From assembly GCA_046316495.1 (NCBI GenBank), contig JBKDAM010000045.1:1-64000 (forward strand): DNA of 64,000 bases, written 5' to 3'. A program made the position numbers and the translations under genes. The DNA comes from M3007 sp046316495 (GTDB lineage: Bacteria > Bacteroidota > Bacteroidia > Chitinophagales > Saprospiraceae). Shown here in pieces: positions 1-8,568 of this stretch (position 1 is its first letter; each line of letters begins with the position of its first letter). The notes under the pieces are model-generated. The model made no database searches and was not told the origin of the DNA. It saw nothing but the letters and a program-made list of their open reading frames with translations.

Positions 1-565
1 AATCACAGTCTTCTCCGGCCACCAAGCCTTCGTTGTAGCCCCCAATAGCTTCAAACGCGGTCCGTTTCACAAATTGACACTCGCCTTTCCCCAAATTTAA
101 ACCTAAAAAAATAGACCAGCGTATTCCACCATTTAAAATCAAGTGTCCAATTCGGTCTTTCCAAATTTCCTCCTCCCGGTAAATCCGAATCGGCGTGGTA
201 CAGGCAACTCTCGAAGGAGTTGCCAGGTATTCTTTTAAAGTGGAGAAAAAACGGATGGGGGCTTCTACCCTTACATCCGCATCGGAGTGAAACAAAAAAG
301 CACCCCTCGCAAAATTCGCCCCAGCATTTCTCCCAATGGCTATATTTTGCTTACCAAAACATTGGACCAATCGAATGCGCTCTGGATAAAGCGCCACCCA
401 TTCCTGTAACAGCTCCACCGTGCCATCCGTACTATTGGCATCTGAGAAAATGAGCTCGAGTTGCAAGGACTCCAGATAGGGAAGGTATTGAGCCACCGCC
501 GCTTGGACCGTGGTCGCCTCGTTACGCGTTGGAATAATAATTGAAATTTGAACAGGAAGGCCCAT
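1..565 (-). CDS. Family 2 glycosyltransferase, partial (C-terminus beyond window)
   Basis: The start is inside the window and the gene runs off the left edge after 188 codons. The visible part is the N-terminal GT-A nucleotide-diphospho-sugar transferase fold: a beta strand followed by IPTRNE (about residues 11-16), FSDANSTDGT (about 40-49), a DxD metal/nucleotide site at D94-A-D96, and GED near residue 184, which fits the acceptor-side ED motif. These are typical of GT2 enzymes, which pass a sugar from an NDP-sugar to an acceptor, usually in surface polysaccharide or glycolipid synthesis. No signal peptide or membrane helix is visible in this part. The ATG at 565 is the only in-frame ATG before an upstream stop at 593-595. 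The substrate cannot be told. Confidence 0.85.
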   Translation of the reverse strand, partial: MGLPVQISIIIPTRNEATTVQAAVAQYLPYLESLQLELIFSDANSTDGTVELLQEWVALYPERIRLVQCFGKQNIAIGRNAGANFARGAFLFHSDADVRVEAPIRFFSTLKEYLATPSRVACTTPIRIYREEEIWKDRIGHLILNGGIRWSIFLGLNLGKGECQFVKRTAFEAIGGYNEGLVAGEDCD

Positions 566-640
566 GAATGTGCACCGTTTGAATCCACAAAACTAGAGCA
601 CAATCGGGCTTAACAGGGTTAAATATAAGTTATCTTAGTA

Positions 641-1414
641 TTAATTCCGTTTTATACGGTGCCATTTTGGCAAGAGATACCCGCAACTTGCTCCAACTAC
701 ATACCCCACCAGCACGTCGCTTAAAAAATGCTTGCCCGCCTGCATTCGCAACAAACCCATTGCGGCAGGTAGGACTGCTGCTCCTGTCCATACGACCGGC
801 TTCCAACGCGAATCGGGGTGATATGAAGACCAAATTCCTGCATATCCAAAGGAGAGCGCTGCCATTGTGGAGCTGTGCCCTGAAAAGAAGGAGACCCGGG
901 CATCCTTCTCCAGTTTGTCTGCCAAGGGTACAGCGGGGTTGTAGGTAAATGGGCGATTTCGTAAGGTTAGGTGTTTGGTGAGCAACACCAAACTGGCATT
1001 TAAGCTGAGTGCTTGCGCCATAATCAGCACTGGCTTCTGGGGTGCTTTTCGAATGGTAGGATCCAATAACAAGAGCGCCCCAGGCAAGATTGCCCCGCTG
1101 TACAACAACCAATCACTCCTTTCTTTGGCGGCAAGGCTGTACTGATCCAGGCTCCAACGGTCCCATGCAGGCACCTTTGTAGGTTGAAGGGAGGAAAGGT
1201 CGTTGAGGGTCAGTCCCGGGGTTCGCGCCTCCATCCAAAGCCCGGTGCCGGTTCCCAGTGTCCCCACACCCAAGAGCAGGAATTCACGCTTTGGTTTCCA
1301 CCTCCAAACCTCTGGCTCTTGTCCTTGTAGAAGAGTTGGTTGAAAAAAGCCTGTTGCCCCCGCGATCAAGAACGGGAACAACAGGCTGAATTGAATTCGC
1401 AAAAAGGCACCCAT
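641..1414 (-). CDS. PAP2-family phosphatase, membrane-associated
   Basis: This 257-residue protein carries the three phosphatase motifs of the PAP2/acid phosphatase superfamily: K-x6-RP in KHLTLRNRP (about residues 166-174), a central SGH in FFSGHSS (about 195-201), and R-x5-H-x3-D in RMQAGKHFLSD (about 238-248). The family removes phosphate from lipid phosphates such as undecaprenyl pyrophosphate or phosphatidic acid, or from other phosphoesters. An N-terminal hydrophobic segment (about 8-25) is a signal peptide or anchor, and further hydrophobic stretches surround the motifs. It starts one base after the stop of the upstream outer-membrane protein gene, so it is probably co-transcribed and translationally coupled with it. 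Substrate unknown. Confidence 0.88.
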   Translation of the reverse strand: MGAFLRIQFSLLFPFLIAGATGFFQPTLLQGQEPEVWRWKPKREFLLLGVGTLGTGTGLWMEARTPGLTLNDLSSLQPTKVPAWDRWSLDQYSLAAKERSDWLLYSGAILPGALLLLDPTIRKAPQKPVLIMAQALSLNASLVLLTKHLTLRNRPFTYNPAVPLADKLEKDARVSFFSGHSSTMAALSFGYAGIWSSYHPDSRWKPVVWTGAAVLPAAMGLLRMQAGKHFLSDVLVGYVVGASCGYLLPKWHRIKRN

Positions 1415-1415
1415 C

Positions 1416-4298
1416 CTAAAAGAAAGAAGGCATTCCTCCGCCGAAGCGCTGGTTAGAGCTGGCTTTTCCAGTATTAAAATGCCGTAAGTTGTAAGTGAAT
1501 GAGAGCATAATAAAGCGGGTCAATGCATTGGTTCTTGCATCTTCTATGTAGGCTTCTGTAACCGTTCTAGTGATGCTTCTGTTTTGACTGAGCAAGTCAT
1601 TGACGGCCAGGGTAATCTCTCCCCGATCATCTTTCAATACTTTTTTCCCGATGCCCAAATTCCAAATATAAAATTCCTGATTGAAACCATCTGAAAGGCC
1701 CGAGTACAAAGTATGCGTCAAGTCGGTGCGCAGTACAAATCCTTCCCAAATTTGCCAATTCAACTTTACACGGGAGTTTTGACTCCAAAACTGTGTGTTT
1801 GCTGCGGTTTGAAGGGAGTTAGAAGTGGTATTCCAAAGCGGCCGGGTAGAAATGGTAAAGTCCACTTTATCGCTGATATTGCTTCCCAGGGTAAATCCGG
1901 CCCCGATCGCATGCACTGCAGTGAGGTTGCGCCCCTCATTAATCAAACCAGGGGTTTGGGAAAAATTATAGGACGCATCTAGGTTTAAGTTCGACTTTAT
2001 CCGTTTCAATGGAAATCCATACGTCAAAAAGGAGCGGGCATTAGCATAGCCGTCGAGATTAACCGGGCGGGTAAGTTGTGCGCCTGGCTGGGCATTCAAC
2101 TCCTCAAAAATGGGGTGTTCAAACCCGGCCAGGTAGGTGCTTTTACCGATGTAATCCCTGGTAAATCCACCTCCAATCATAAAGAATAGGGAGGAAGAAC
2201 GGGCCGGGTTGACCCCTTGGTATCGGGCAAAAATGTTGTGCTGCTCCGATTGTGCCAGCTCCGAATTGCCGGAACTTAGTTGCAGTGGATTGGTATTATT
2301 GACCACATTCTGCAGCTGATCTACCGAGGGAAGCTGGGTACTGCTGCGGTAATTAAAACGAATGTTTCTGTTTTTGTCGATATTATAGCGGATAAAAGCG
2401 GAGGGTAAAATATTCACAAAGGTCTGGTTCACCTGTCCGAGACTAGGAAAAGTTTGTTGGTTATTCAACTCTGCCCATTGGGTATTTGCCCGCACGGACA
2501 CATTAAAATCACGGCCCTTGCTGTAATTATAGCCAAGTCCACCTTGTTGAGTGATATAATCATTGGAGAACACATTACTCAGGGGTTCGTTCAGTAAATC
2601 ATATCCACCCGTTGCCTCCACCCAATCGGAGATCAGTCGATCGGAAGATTCCTGCTGGAAGCTATACCGATAATTCAGGAGCAGTTGTCCATTTTGACTA
2701 ATGGGTTCGGTCCACTCGGCATTTCCTCCGGCATTCCAGCTTCCAATGCTCAAATCGCCTTGTTGGTTTAGCACTTCAAGTACCAGAATTGGAAATGGGG
2801 AGGGATTTAAACTGGGGAAATAATTTTCGGATTGAAGCAAGCTTTCGCCCAGTTTGGGAGAATAACCCCCGCTAGCTTCCAGCGAGAAGGTTCTTCCTTT
2901 TTTGGCAAATTTATGGCGCCAAAGAAGGGTACCATTGGTGTTCCAACCGGTCAGTTGGGAAGTATAAGAACTGGTAGAGCGGTTTAATACCGAAGAAAAA
3001 AGGTCATTGGTTGCGCCCTCTGTCAGGGAGTTGCCGTCGTTTTGCTGGAAAGTCACCCTTGGCCGGAAGAGCAAAGAGTTCATGCTGTCGATTGTCCACT
3101 CCATCCGTAGGTTCAAGCGGTGGTTGGTATTATTGGTCGTACTCAGCGCGGACTCTTGGTAGGTATTTCCAACCTCTTGGTTACTGCTAAGAAAATTTCT
3201 GAAGACGGTATTTTCTGCGTTGTTTTCGCTGTTGTTGAAAAAGTAGCTGCCGGACACCTCTACTTTTTTACCCCATTTATCGGAGTAATTTAAACCTAGT
3301 GCATGAGTAGTGGAAATACCACCGCTACTGTTCACCAAAAAATCACTAAAGCCGCCGCCGCCGCCAGATCGACCGCCGCCGCCACCGCCACGACCGCCCA
3401 TACTCATCATTCGCATGGCCATTCTACCCCGATCACCGCTCATTCCCATTGCGCCTACAATATCCTCCGCGGCAAAATTTTGTACATTGATGTTATTGCT
3501 CATTCCGAGCAACGAAATTCTACGGTCACCATCAAAGAAATTGATATTCCCCCCAGCTTGGTATTTATCCTCGTAGCCATATCCAGCGTAGGCTTTACCA
3601 AATTGGCCGTTTTGCATTCCATTTTTGGTGACAATATTGATTGTTTTAACCGTATTTCCGTCATTGAATCCGGTGAACTGAGATTGATCGCTTTGCGCAT
3701 CAAAAATTTGCACCTTTTCAATCACTTCTGCGGGTAGATTTTTAAGTGCAGCGGTTGGGTCATTTCCAAAAAAAGGCTTTCCATCCACCAGCACCTGCTG
3801 AACATTTTCACCCTGACTTTTTACCTGCCCGTTTTCTACACTTACTCCAGGCATTTTCTCGATTAATTCCTGGGCATCGGCATCCTTCATGACCTTGAAA
3901 GCGGCAGAATTAAATTCCATGGTATCCACTTTTTGAAGGGCGGAGACGGCATCGGCTTTGATTTCTACCCCTTGCAGCACCTGAGAATTGGGTTCTAAAC
4001 GAAGCGTACCGAGGTTCAAATTTTCTGATTTAAGGGTAATTTCTCCTCTCAACTCTTCAAAACCCAAGTAAGTGACCACCAGTACATAACCTCCTTTTCC
4101 GATGGAGTCGAATCGAAAACGACCTTCAACATCTGAAACGGTCCCCTTAACTACTTCGCCCCAGGGATACTGTAGGCTGAGGGTGGCCCCGGGTAGATAG
4201 CCCTGGTTTTCTTCTGCTACTCGACCACTAATGGTATATGTTTGGGCAAAGGCCCAATGCCCCCAAAGGAGGGCCAGAATCAATAAACTTTTTTTCAT
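1416..4298 (-). CDS. Outer-membrane TonB-plug/beta-barrel protein with CarboxypepD_reg N-domain
   Basis: This is a 960-residue protein with a signal peptide (1-18, cut after AFAQ). A carboxypeptidase-regulatory-like beta-sandwich follows (about 20-110), then a TonB-plug-like region containing MPGVSVENG and VLVDGKPFFG (about 140-220), then a long beta-rich barrel to the C-terminus. This is the arrangement of the Bacteroidota outer-membrane beta-barrel family (OMP_b-brl_3 type), related to TonB-dependent receptors but often lacking a known ligand. A Met/Gly-rich stretch near residues 285-320, with runs of five to six glycines, interrupts the region after the plug. It is the third gene after the LytTR two-component pair. 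The ligand is unknown. Confidence 0.85.
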   Translation of the reverse strand: MKKSLLILALLWGHWAFAQTYTISGRVAEENQGYLPGATLSLQYPWGEVVKGTVSDVEGRFRFDSIGKGGYVLVVTYLGFEELRGEITLKSENLNLGTLRLEPNSQVLQGVEIKADAVSALQKVDTMEFNSAAFKVMKDADAQELIEKMPGVSVENGQVKSQGENVQQVLVDGKPFFGNDPTAALKNLPAEVIEKVQIFDAQSDQSQFTGFNDGNTVKTINIVTKNGMQNGQFGKAYAGYGYEDKYQAGGNINFFDGDRRISLLGMSNNINVQNFAAEDIVGAMGMSGDRGRMAMRMMSMGGRGGGGGGRSGGGGGFSDFLVNSSGGISTTHALGLNYSDKWGKKVEVSGSYFFNNSENNAENTVFRNFLSSNQEVGNTYQESALSTTNNTNHRLNLRMEWTIDSMNSLLFRPRVTFQQNDGNSLTEGATNDLFSSVLNRSTSSYTSQLTGWNTNGTLLWRHKFAKKGRTFSLEASGGYSPKLGESLLQSENYFPSLNPSPFPILVLEVLNQQGDLSIGSWNAGGNAEWTEPISQNGQLLLNYRYSFQQESSDRLISDWVEATGGYDLLNEPLSNVFSNDYITQQGGLGYNYSKGRDFNVSVRANTQWAELNNQQTFPSLGQVNQTFVNILPSAFIRYNIDKNRNIRFNYRSSTQLPSVDQLQNVVNNTNPLQLSSGNSELAQSEQHNIFARYQGVNPARSSSLFFMIGGGFTRDYIGKSTYLAGFEHPIFEELNAQPGAQLTRPVNLDGYANARSFLTYGFPLKRIKSNLNLDASYNFSQTPGLINEGRNLTAVHAIGAGFTLGSNISDKVDFTISTRPLWNTTSNSLQTAANTQFWSQNSRVKLNWQIWEGFVLRTDLTHTLYSGLSDGFNQEFYIWNLGIGKKVLKDDRGEITLAVNDLLSQNRSITRTVTEAYIEDARTNALTRFIMLSFTYNLRHFNTGKASSNQRFGGGMPSFF

Positions 4299-4319
4299 GT
4301 TTGTGTGAATAAGGGGTGG

Positions 4320-4709
4320 TTAATTGCCCTGGTTCCGTTGGGCCTCTCGTTTAGCGCGCTGTTCTTCTTTCCATTGTTCGTAGATTGCCCACTGATCGGA
4401 AGTCATCATTTTTCGAAGTTCTGCGTCCTGTTCTTGCCGGAGAACGGTCATTTTTTGACGCATCATCTGCCAATCACCCTCCGGCATGGAGTCCCGGGCT
4501 GCTTTCATCTTTTGGGCATATTTCAAATTAATGTCCTGAATTCGGGAAGCTTGAGCTTCTGATAAGGTTAGCTTTTCCACCATCATCTCTGTTTGCCGTT
4601 TTGCCATTTCCTCCGGGGAGCCCTGGAAATTACGGCCAGCACCGGGCTGAGCAAAAAGTGCTAAAAAAGGAGAAATGGCCAACAGTACTACAAATAATGA
4701 TTTTTTCAT
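4320..4709 (-). CDS. Spy/CpxP-like periplasmic protein
   Basis: This 129-residue protein has a clear signal peptide (1-20, ending LFAQ). The mature part is short, charged and helical, with two LT-like segments: EKLTLSEAQASRIQDI near residue 45 and MTSDQWAIYEQW near residue 104. That pattern matches small Spy/CpxP or DUF4890-type periplasmic helical proteins, some of which are chaperones or stress sensors. The tail is rich in Arg, Glu and Gln. It lies between the two-component genes and the outer-membrane protein gene and is probably in the same transcription unit. A TAATTTTG promoter element precedes it. Whether it binds unfolded protein or metal cannot be seen. Confidence 0.7.
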   Translation of the reverse strand: MKKSLFVVLLAISPFLALFAQPGAGRNFQGSPEEMAKRQTEMMVEKLTLSEAQASRIQDINLKYAQKMKAARDSMPEGDWQMMRQKMTVLRQEQDAELRKMMTSDQWAIYEQWKEEQRAKREAQRNQGN

Positions 4710-4722
4710 ATATTATTTATTC

Positions 4723-4730
4723 CAAAATTA
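4723..4730 (-). promoter_or_regulatory. Candidate -7 element TAATTTTG upstream of the Spy-like gene
   Basis: The minus strand reads TAATTTTG, an exact match to the Bacteroidota TAnnTTTG element, 13 bases before the ATG at 4709. No clear TTTG lies about 19 bases further upstream, so this is a weak to moderate prediction. It would give the Spy-like and outer-membrane protein genes their own promoter inside the group. Confidence 0.4.
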
Positions 4731-4844
4731 CGAATTGCAAAGGTCTTTAATGAAGGGCGTTTTTTCCTATTTATTCAATCAACAGCAAGGATGCTTCTAC
4801 CAACAGCGTTTTTACCCAGATGGTTGTATCCACCTTTCGCCAAA

Positions 4845-5537
4845 CTACCCTTCTTCGTTAAAAAAACGATTCAACAATTCTTCCTTATAGTTTGCTCCAA
4901 TGGGTAATGGAACTTCCTGAATTTTCACGAAATTACCCTCCAATGTCCGTACTTTATCAAGGGCAACCAAGTAGGATTTATGGATTCGAAGGAAGCGATC
5001 CGAGGGAAGCTCCTCTTCCAATTGCTTCAATGACCCCAAGGCCAACAATCGGCCATGCGTCGTATAATAGGCTACATACTCTCGCATACTTTGCACATAG
5101 AGCAGCTCCTCCAAGTCCAAACGATGTACCTTATGTTCTGACTTGACCATCAAAAAATTCTTCTTAGGAGCCAGTGCTGGCAGCCGGTCTTGGGCTTTGT
5201 GAACCGCCTGCAAAAAGCGATCAAAGGAAAAGGGCTTTAACAAATAGTCCACCACATTTAAGTCATAGCCCTCCAAGGCATACTCAGAATAAGCGGTAGT
5301 AAGCACCACGAGTGGCTTCCGTGGCATAGACTTCAGAAAGTCAATTCCGTTTAATTCAGGCATCTGTATATCCAAAAAAAGGAGATCTACTACCTGCTCG
5401 CGCAGGGCCTCCATCGCCTCCAAAGGATTTGCACAAGTCCCAACCAACTCCAACGTTTTTGTTCTGGAGACATAATTCACCACGAGAACCCGGGCCAATT
5501 CCTCATCATCTACGACTAGGCATCTTAGTTTATGCAT
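4845..5537 (-). CDS. LytTR-family response regulator
   Basis: The 230-residue protein has an N-terminal receiver domain (about 1-115) with acidic pocket DDEE near residues 10-13, phospho-acceptor Asp in FLDIQMPELNG (about residues 55-65), a conserved Thr in TTAYS and a Lys in LLKPF. A LytTR DNA-binding domain occupies about residues 130-225, with LYVQSMREYV and FLRIHKSYLVAL. Such proteins are phosphorylated by LytS-type kinases and bind promoter DNA. The start overlaps the end of the kinase gene by 8 bases, so the two form one two-component system. The likely targets are the neighbouring genes, but no operator was identified. Confidence 0.93.
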   Translation of the reverse strand: MHKLRCLVVDDEELARVLVVNYVSRTKTLELVGTCANPLEAMEALREQVVDLLFLDIQMPELNGIDFLKSMPRKPLVVLTTAYSEYALEGYDLNVVDYLLKPFSFDRFLQAVHKAQDRLPALAPKKNFLMVKSEHKVHRLDLEELLYVQSMREYVAYYTTHGRLLALGSLKQLEEELPSDRFLRIHKSYLVALDKVRTLEGNFVKIQEVPLPIGANYKEELLNRFFNEEG

Positions 5538-6579
5538 CTTTCAATTGCAGTTGTAAGTGAATTGAAAACACTTCCCCATCCTCCAGCAATTGTAAATCAT
5601 GCCGATCCGGATACAATAACTCTAGTTGACGGCGAACATTTTTCAAACCGATCCCGCCAACTTTGTCTTTTGATCCAGCGTTTTTCGGCAAGCTATTGTG
5701 GACCCAAAAGTCGAGTTGCTGCTCTTTCGTTTGCAGTTTAATGTCAATCCACCCATAATGAAGATCCTCTACCCGACTGTGTTTAAAGGCATTTTCGACA
5801 AATGGAACTAACAATAGCGGGGCCAATTGCATAGCCGGGCGGCTTTCATCCAGTTGCACTTTTACGTTCATCCCCCGACTATCCTTTAAAAGTTGTAGGC
5901 TAATAAAGTTACGGAGGTAGGCTATTTCCTTGTGTAAAGGTACCCGATCTGCTTTGCAATCGTACAACATATACCGCAACATTTCGGACAATTTCAGTAG
6001 TTGCTCCGGTGCCTGATTGGATTTTAGCAAGGTCAGGGTGTAAATATTATTGAGCGCATTGAAGAGAAAATGCGGGTTAATCTGCGATTTTAGAAACTGG
6101 ATTTCTGCTTCTAGTTTCTCGCTTTTGTAATCGGCTGCTTCTTTTTCTTTCTGAGTGGCAAATTGAGCTATTGCGAATAAGGCACTCCCTATCCAGGAAG
6201 TAAAAAAAGGCATCACAAAGGAAAGGTACCGCATTCCTTGTTTAAATCCAGTCATTGGTTTGTGGCCTTCCGTCGACCCACTGGGTTTTCGAAACCAATC
6301 TGACCAGGGCGCATGCTCCCAGTTTAATCCCCAGGCAATCACTACGACGAGAAGGATTCCCGCCAAGGCGTACAAAAAAGGCTTTCTTTTATTAAAATAA
6401 AGAATGGGAAGCAGGAATTTCAAGTTGACCCAAACAACCAATGCTATGCCTGCGGCAATCATCCAGGTACGCTGCGGGTAATAGCTCCAATTTACCACCT
6501 CCCCGCCCGATAATAAAACTGGTACCAGGGTCCAAAAAGCGGCCCAGTAAAGTAGTTGTTGGACAATCGTTCGGTTCAT
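5530..6579 (-). CDS. LytS-like sensor histidine kinase (His_kinase family)
   Basis: The 349-residue protein has four predicted membrane helices in the first 150 residues, then the His_kinase (PF06580-type) block with phospho-acceptor His in LKSQINPHFLFNALNN (about residues 164-180). A GHKL ATPase domain follows, with an N-box (PFVENAFKH, about 265) and a glycine box (GGIGLKNVRRQLELLYP, about 315). It lacks a large periplasmic sensor, so the signal is probably sensed in or near the membrane. It overlaps the LytTR regulator gene by 8 bases. A near-consensus CACCTTTG element ends five bases before its ATG. Confidence 0.92.
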   Translation of the reverse strand: MNRTIVQQLLYWAAFWTLVPVLLSGGEVVNWSYYPQRTWMIAAGIALVVWVNLKFLLPILYFNKRKPFLYALAGILLVVVIAWGLNWEHAPWSDWFRKPSGSTEGHKPMTGFKQGMRYLSFVMPFFTSWIGSALFAIAQFATQKEKEAADYKSEKLEAEIQFLKSQINPHFLFNALNNIYTLTLLKSNQAPEQLLKLSEMLRYMLYDCKADRVPLHKEIAYLRNFISLQLLKDSRGMNVKVQLDESRPAMQLAPLLLVPFVENAFKHSRVEDLHYGWIDIKLQTKEQQLDFWVHNSLPKNAGSKDKVGGIGLKNVRRQLELLYPDRHDLQLLEDGEVFSIHLQLQLKDA

Positions 6580-6736
6580 ACCTACAAAGGTGCATGCTAA
6601 TGATTGATTCCGTGTTATTTTTCAACCAACCCACTAATTTTATCGTTTATGGAGGGGAGCCCATCTATATTTTCAATAAAAAATCGGTTCTAGGCAGGTT
6701 AATAAAAAAAAATAACTGCTTTTGGGCTGATCCGCT

Positions 6737-6744
6737 TAAATTTG
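6737..6744 (+). promoter_or_regulatory. -7 promoter element TAAATTTG, probably leaderless start of the DUF58 gene
   Basis: TAAATTTG exactly matches the Bacteroidota TAnnTTTG element and is followed by CCGC and then the ATG at 6749. A four-base gap puts the expected transcription start at or within a base or two of the start codon, so the mRNA would have no leader. A TTTG lies closer than the usual 19 bases upstream, so the -33 element is uncertain. Confidence 0.55.
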
Positions 6745-6748
6745 CCGC

Positions 6749-7690
6749 ATGACAAACAACGTGCTTGAGAACAACGACGTACGCGGACTGGGTAGTAACC
6801 TGGACCTATTGGCCTCCCAGGTAGTAGAGGGGTTTATTGTTGGACTTCACAAGAGTCCTTTTCACGGTTTTTCAGTGGAATTTGCGGAACATCGCCTCTA
6901 CAATGCGGGTGAATCCACCCGAAATATTGACTGGAAGGTATTTGGCAGAACGAACAAACTCTATTCTAAGAAGTACGATGAAGAAACCAACCTTCGCTGC
7001 CAGTTAGTAGTGGATGCCTCCTCTACCATGTATTATCCCTACGACGAGAAGCAGCTCGCCGAGTTGAAGTACAAGAATAAATTTTGCTTTTCGGCACAGG
7101 CGGCAGCGGTACTGATGAATGCCTTGAAAAAACAGCGTGACGCCTTTGGCTTGACCTTGTTTGACGATGAAATTCGAATCGCTACTCATTGCAAATCGAC
7201 CACTACGCATTATCGACAGCTGCTCAACCATTTAGCAGAACGCATTGAAAACCCGGTATTAAACCGCAAAACAGATTTAGGAAAAAACCTGCATTTGGTA
7301 GCTGATGCGGTGCACCGTCGCTCCATGATTGTCATTTTTACGGATGTGATTGAGCGGATGGATCAGGCAGAAGAGCTGTTTTCAGCCTTGCAGCACCTGC
7401 GGCACAATAAGCACGAGGTGATTTTATTTCATGTCACCGATCAACGGAAAGAAATTGAGTTTGAGTTTGAGAACAGGCCGTATGAATTTGTCGATATGGA
7501 AACCGGTGAGCGGCTAAAATTACTCCCACAGGAGGTAAAAGAATATTACAAGGAGCAAATACACACCTTTTTGGAGCAGTTAAAGATGAAATGCCTTCAG
7601 TACAAGATTGATTTTGTGGAGGCAGACATCAACAAAGGTTTTTTACCTATTCTTCAAACCTGGATGCTTAAGCGCCAAAAAATGATGTAA
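6749..7690 (+). CDS. DUF58-family protein (vWA-like)
   Basis: The 313-residue protein has no signal peptide. The N-terminal FAEHRLYNAGESTRNIDWKVFGRT (about residues 46-69) and the following YSKKYDEE are the hallmark of DUF58. A vWA-like Rossmann fold follows, with LVVDASSTM (about 88-96, a MIDAS-like D-x-S-x-T) and IVIFTDVIE (about 190-199). DUF58 proteins are usually cytoplasmic partners of MoxR-type AAA ATPases and are often found with membrane vWA proteins. No MoxR gene is in this window. It is followed after two bases by the decarboxylase-family gene, so the two are co-transcribed. Confidence 0.9.
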   Translation: MTNNVLENNDVRGLGSNLDLLASQVVEGFIVGLHKSPFHGFSVEFAEHRLYNAGESTRNIDWKVFGRTNKLYSKKYDEETNLRCQLVVDASSTMYYPYDEKQLAELKYKNKFCFSAQAAAVLMNALKKQRDAFGLTLFDDEIRIATHCKSTTTHYRQLLNHLAERIENPVLNRKTDLGKNLHLVADAVHRRSMIVIFTDVIERMDQAEELFSALQHLRHNKHEVILFHVTDQRKEIEFEFENRPYEFVDMETGERLKLLPQEVKEYYKEQIHTFLEQLKMKCLQYKIDFVEADINKGFLPILQTWMLKRQKMM

Positions 7691-7692
7691 GC

Positions 7693-8283
7693 ATGGCCTT
7701 AGTGGAACCATTACCCAGCGACCAGAACGAGGAAGTGGCCGAACTGGCCCGATTTTTTAACGAAACGCTTGGGTTTTGCCCAAACTCTGTGTTAACCATG
7801 CAGCATCGTCCTGCTATCGCGACCGCCTTCATTCAGCTCAACAAAGCGGTCATGGCAAATGCAGGGCGTGTAACCAGCGATCTCAAACGACTGATTGGAT
7901 ACCTGGCAAGTCTGGAAGCTGGTTGCCGATACTGCCAGGCCCACACCATCCGGGCGGCCGAGCGCTATGGCGCTTCGGAAGAAAAGCTGCAGCATATTTG
8001 GGAATTCAGAACCCATCCAGCCTTTTCGGAGGCAGAACGTGCCGCCCTTGAATTTGCCATCGCGGCGGCGGCGGTCCCCAATCAAGTGGACGAAACCCAC
8101 AAAACCCAATTGAGAGAGCATTGGGAAGACGGAGAAATTGTCGAAATACTAGGTGTTATTTCCCTGTTTGGTTATTTAAATCGATGGAATGACAGTATGG
8201 GCACTCGCTTGGAGGAACCTGCCGCGGAGAGCGGTACCCAATGGCTCGGTGCGCAGGGTTGGAACCGGGGCAAGCACCGTTAA
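7693..8283 (+). CDS. Carboxymuconolactone decarboxylase (AhpD-like) family protein
   Basis: The 196-residue helical protein contains the CMD/AhpD signature EAGCRYCQAHT near residue 75, with the CxxC pair and a downstream His that serve as the redox centre in AhpD-like alkylhydroperoxidase partners. Length and pattern fit the peroxidase-related CMD family rather than true decarboxylases. The likely role is peroxide detoxification or a related thiol redox reaction in the cytoplasm. It begins two bases after the DUF58 stop and ends 22 bases before a good terminator. The electron donor is unknown. Confidence 0.85.
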   Translation: MALVEPLPSDQNEEVAELARFFNETLGFCPNSVLTMQHRPAIATAFIQLNKAVMANAGRVTSDLKRLIGYLASLEAGCRYCQAHTIRAAERYGASEEKLQHIWEFRTHPAFSEAERAALEFAIAAAAVPNQVDETHKTQLREHWEDGEIVEILGVISLFGYLNRWNDSMGTRLEEPAAESGTQWLGAQGWNRGKHR

Positions 8284-8305
8284 ACGCCCTTTCTTTTTTC
8301 TATTG

Positions 8306-8329
8306 GAACCAAATTACTGGTTCTTTTTT
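8306..8329 (+). terminator. Intrinsic terminator of the DUF58-CMD unit
   Basis: GAACCA and TGGTTC form a perfect 6-bp stem with a six-base loop, immediately followed by six T. It lies 22 bases after the CMD-family stop codon on the same strand. Confidence 0.75.
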
Positions 8330-8351
8330 GCGCTTTCCTAACAGGAAGGAT

Positions 8352-8385
8352 AAAAAAAAGGCGCCACAGCCTTTCGCCGAGCGCC
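8352..8385 (-). terminator. Probable terminator of the dcw cluster downstream of ftsZ
   Basis: On the minus strand GGCGC and GCGCC pair across a 16-base interval, followed by eight T. It lies about 180 bases past the ftsZ stop and faces the plus-strand terminator at 8306-8329. The stem is short and the loop large, so confidence is moderate. Confidence 0.55.
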
Positions 8386-8568
8386 GTACTTTACCGTATA
8401 TGACTAAACCGAATTGACTAACAATAATTTGGATTTTAAGGGCATAAATATATGAATTATATTCAATACCTAAAAAAATAATTTTCAGTTCGGCTTTTTT
8501 TGGCATTTAAAATGGGGGATTACCCAGACTGCGTGGAGCTCGTTTACTACCCACAACAGCTTACTGGA

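Noticed and set aside
630..1112. 160-residue minus-strand frame overlapping the PAP2 gene
   Set aside because: It is a shifted frame of the PAP2 gene, which carries all three phosphatase motifs.
8300..8506. 68-residue minus-strand reading frame after ftsZ
   Set aside because: It runs through both facing terminators, has no recognisable domain, and its composition looks like AT-rich intergenic DNA.
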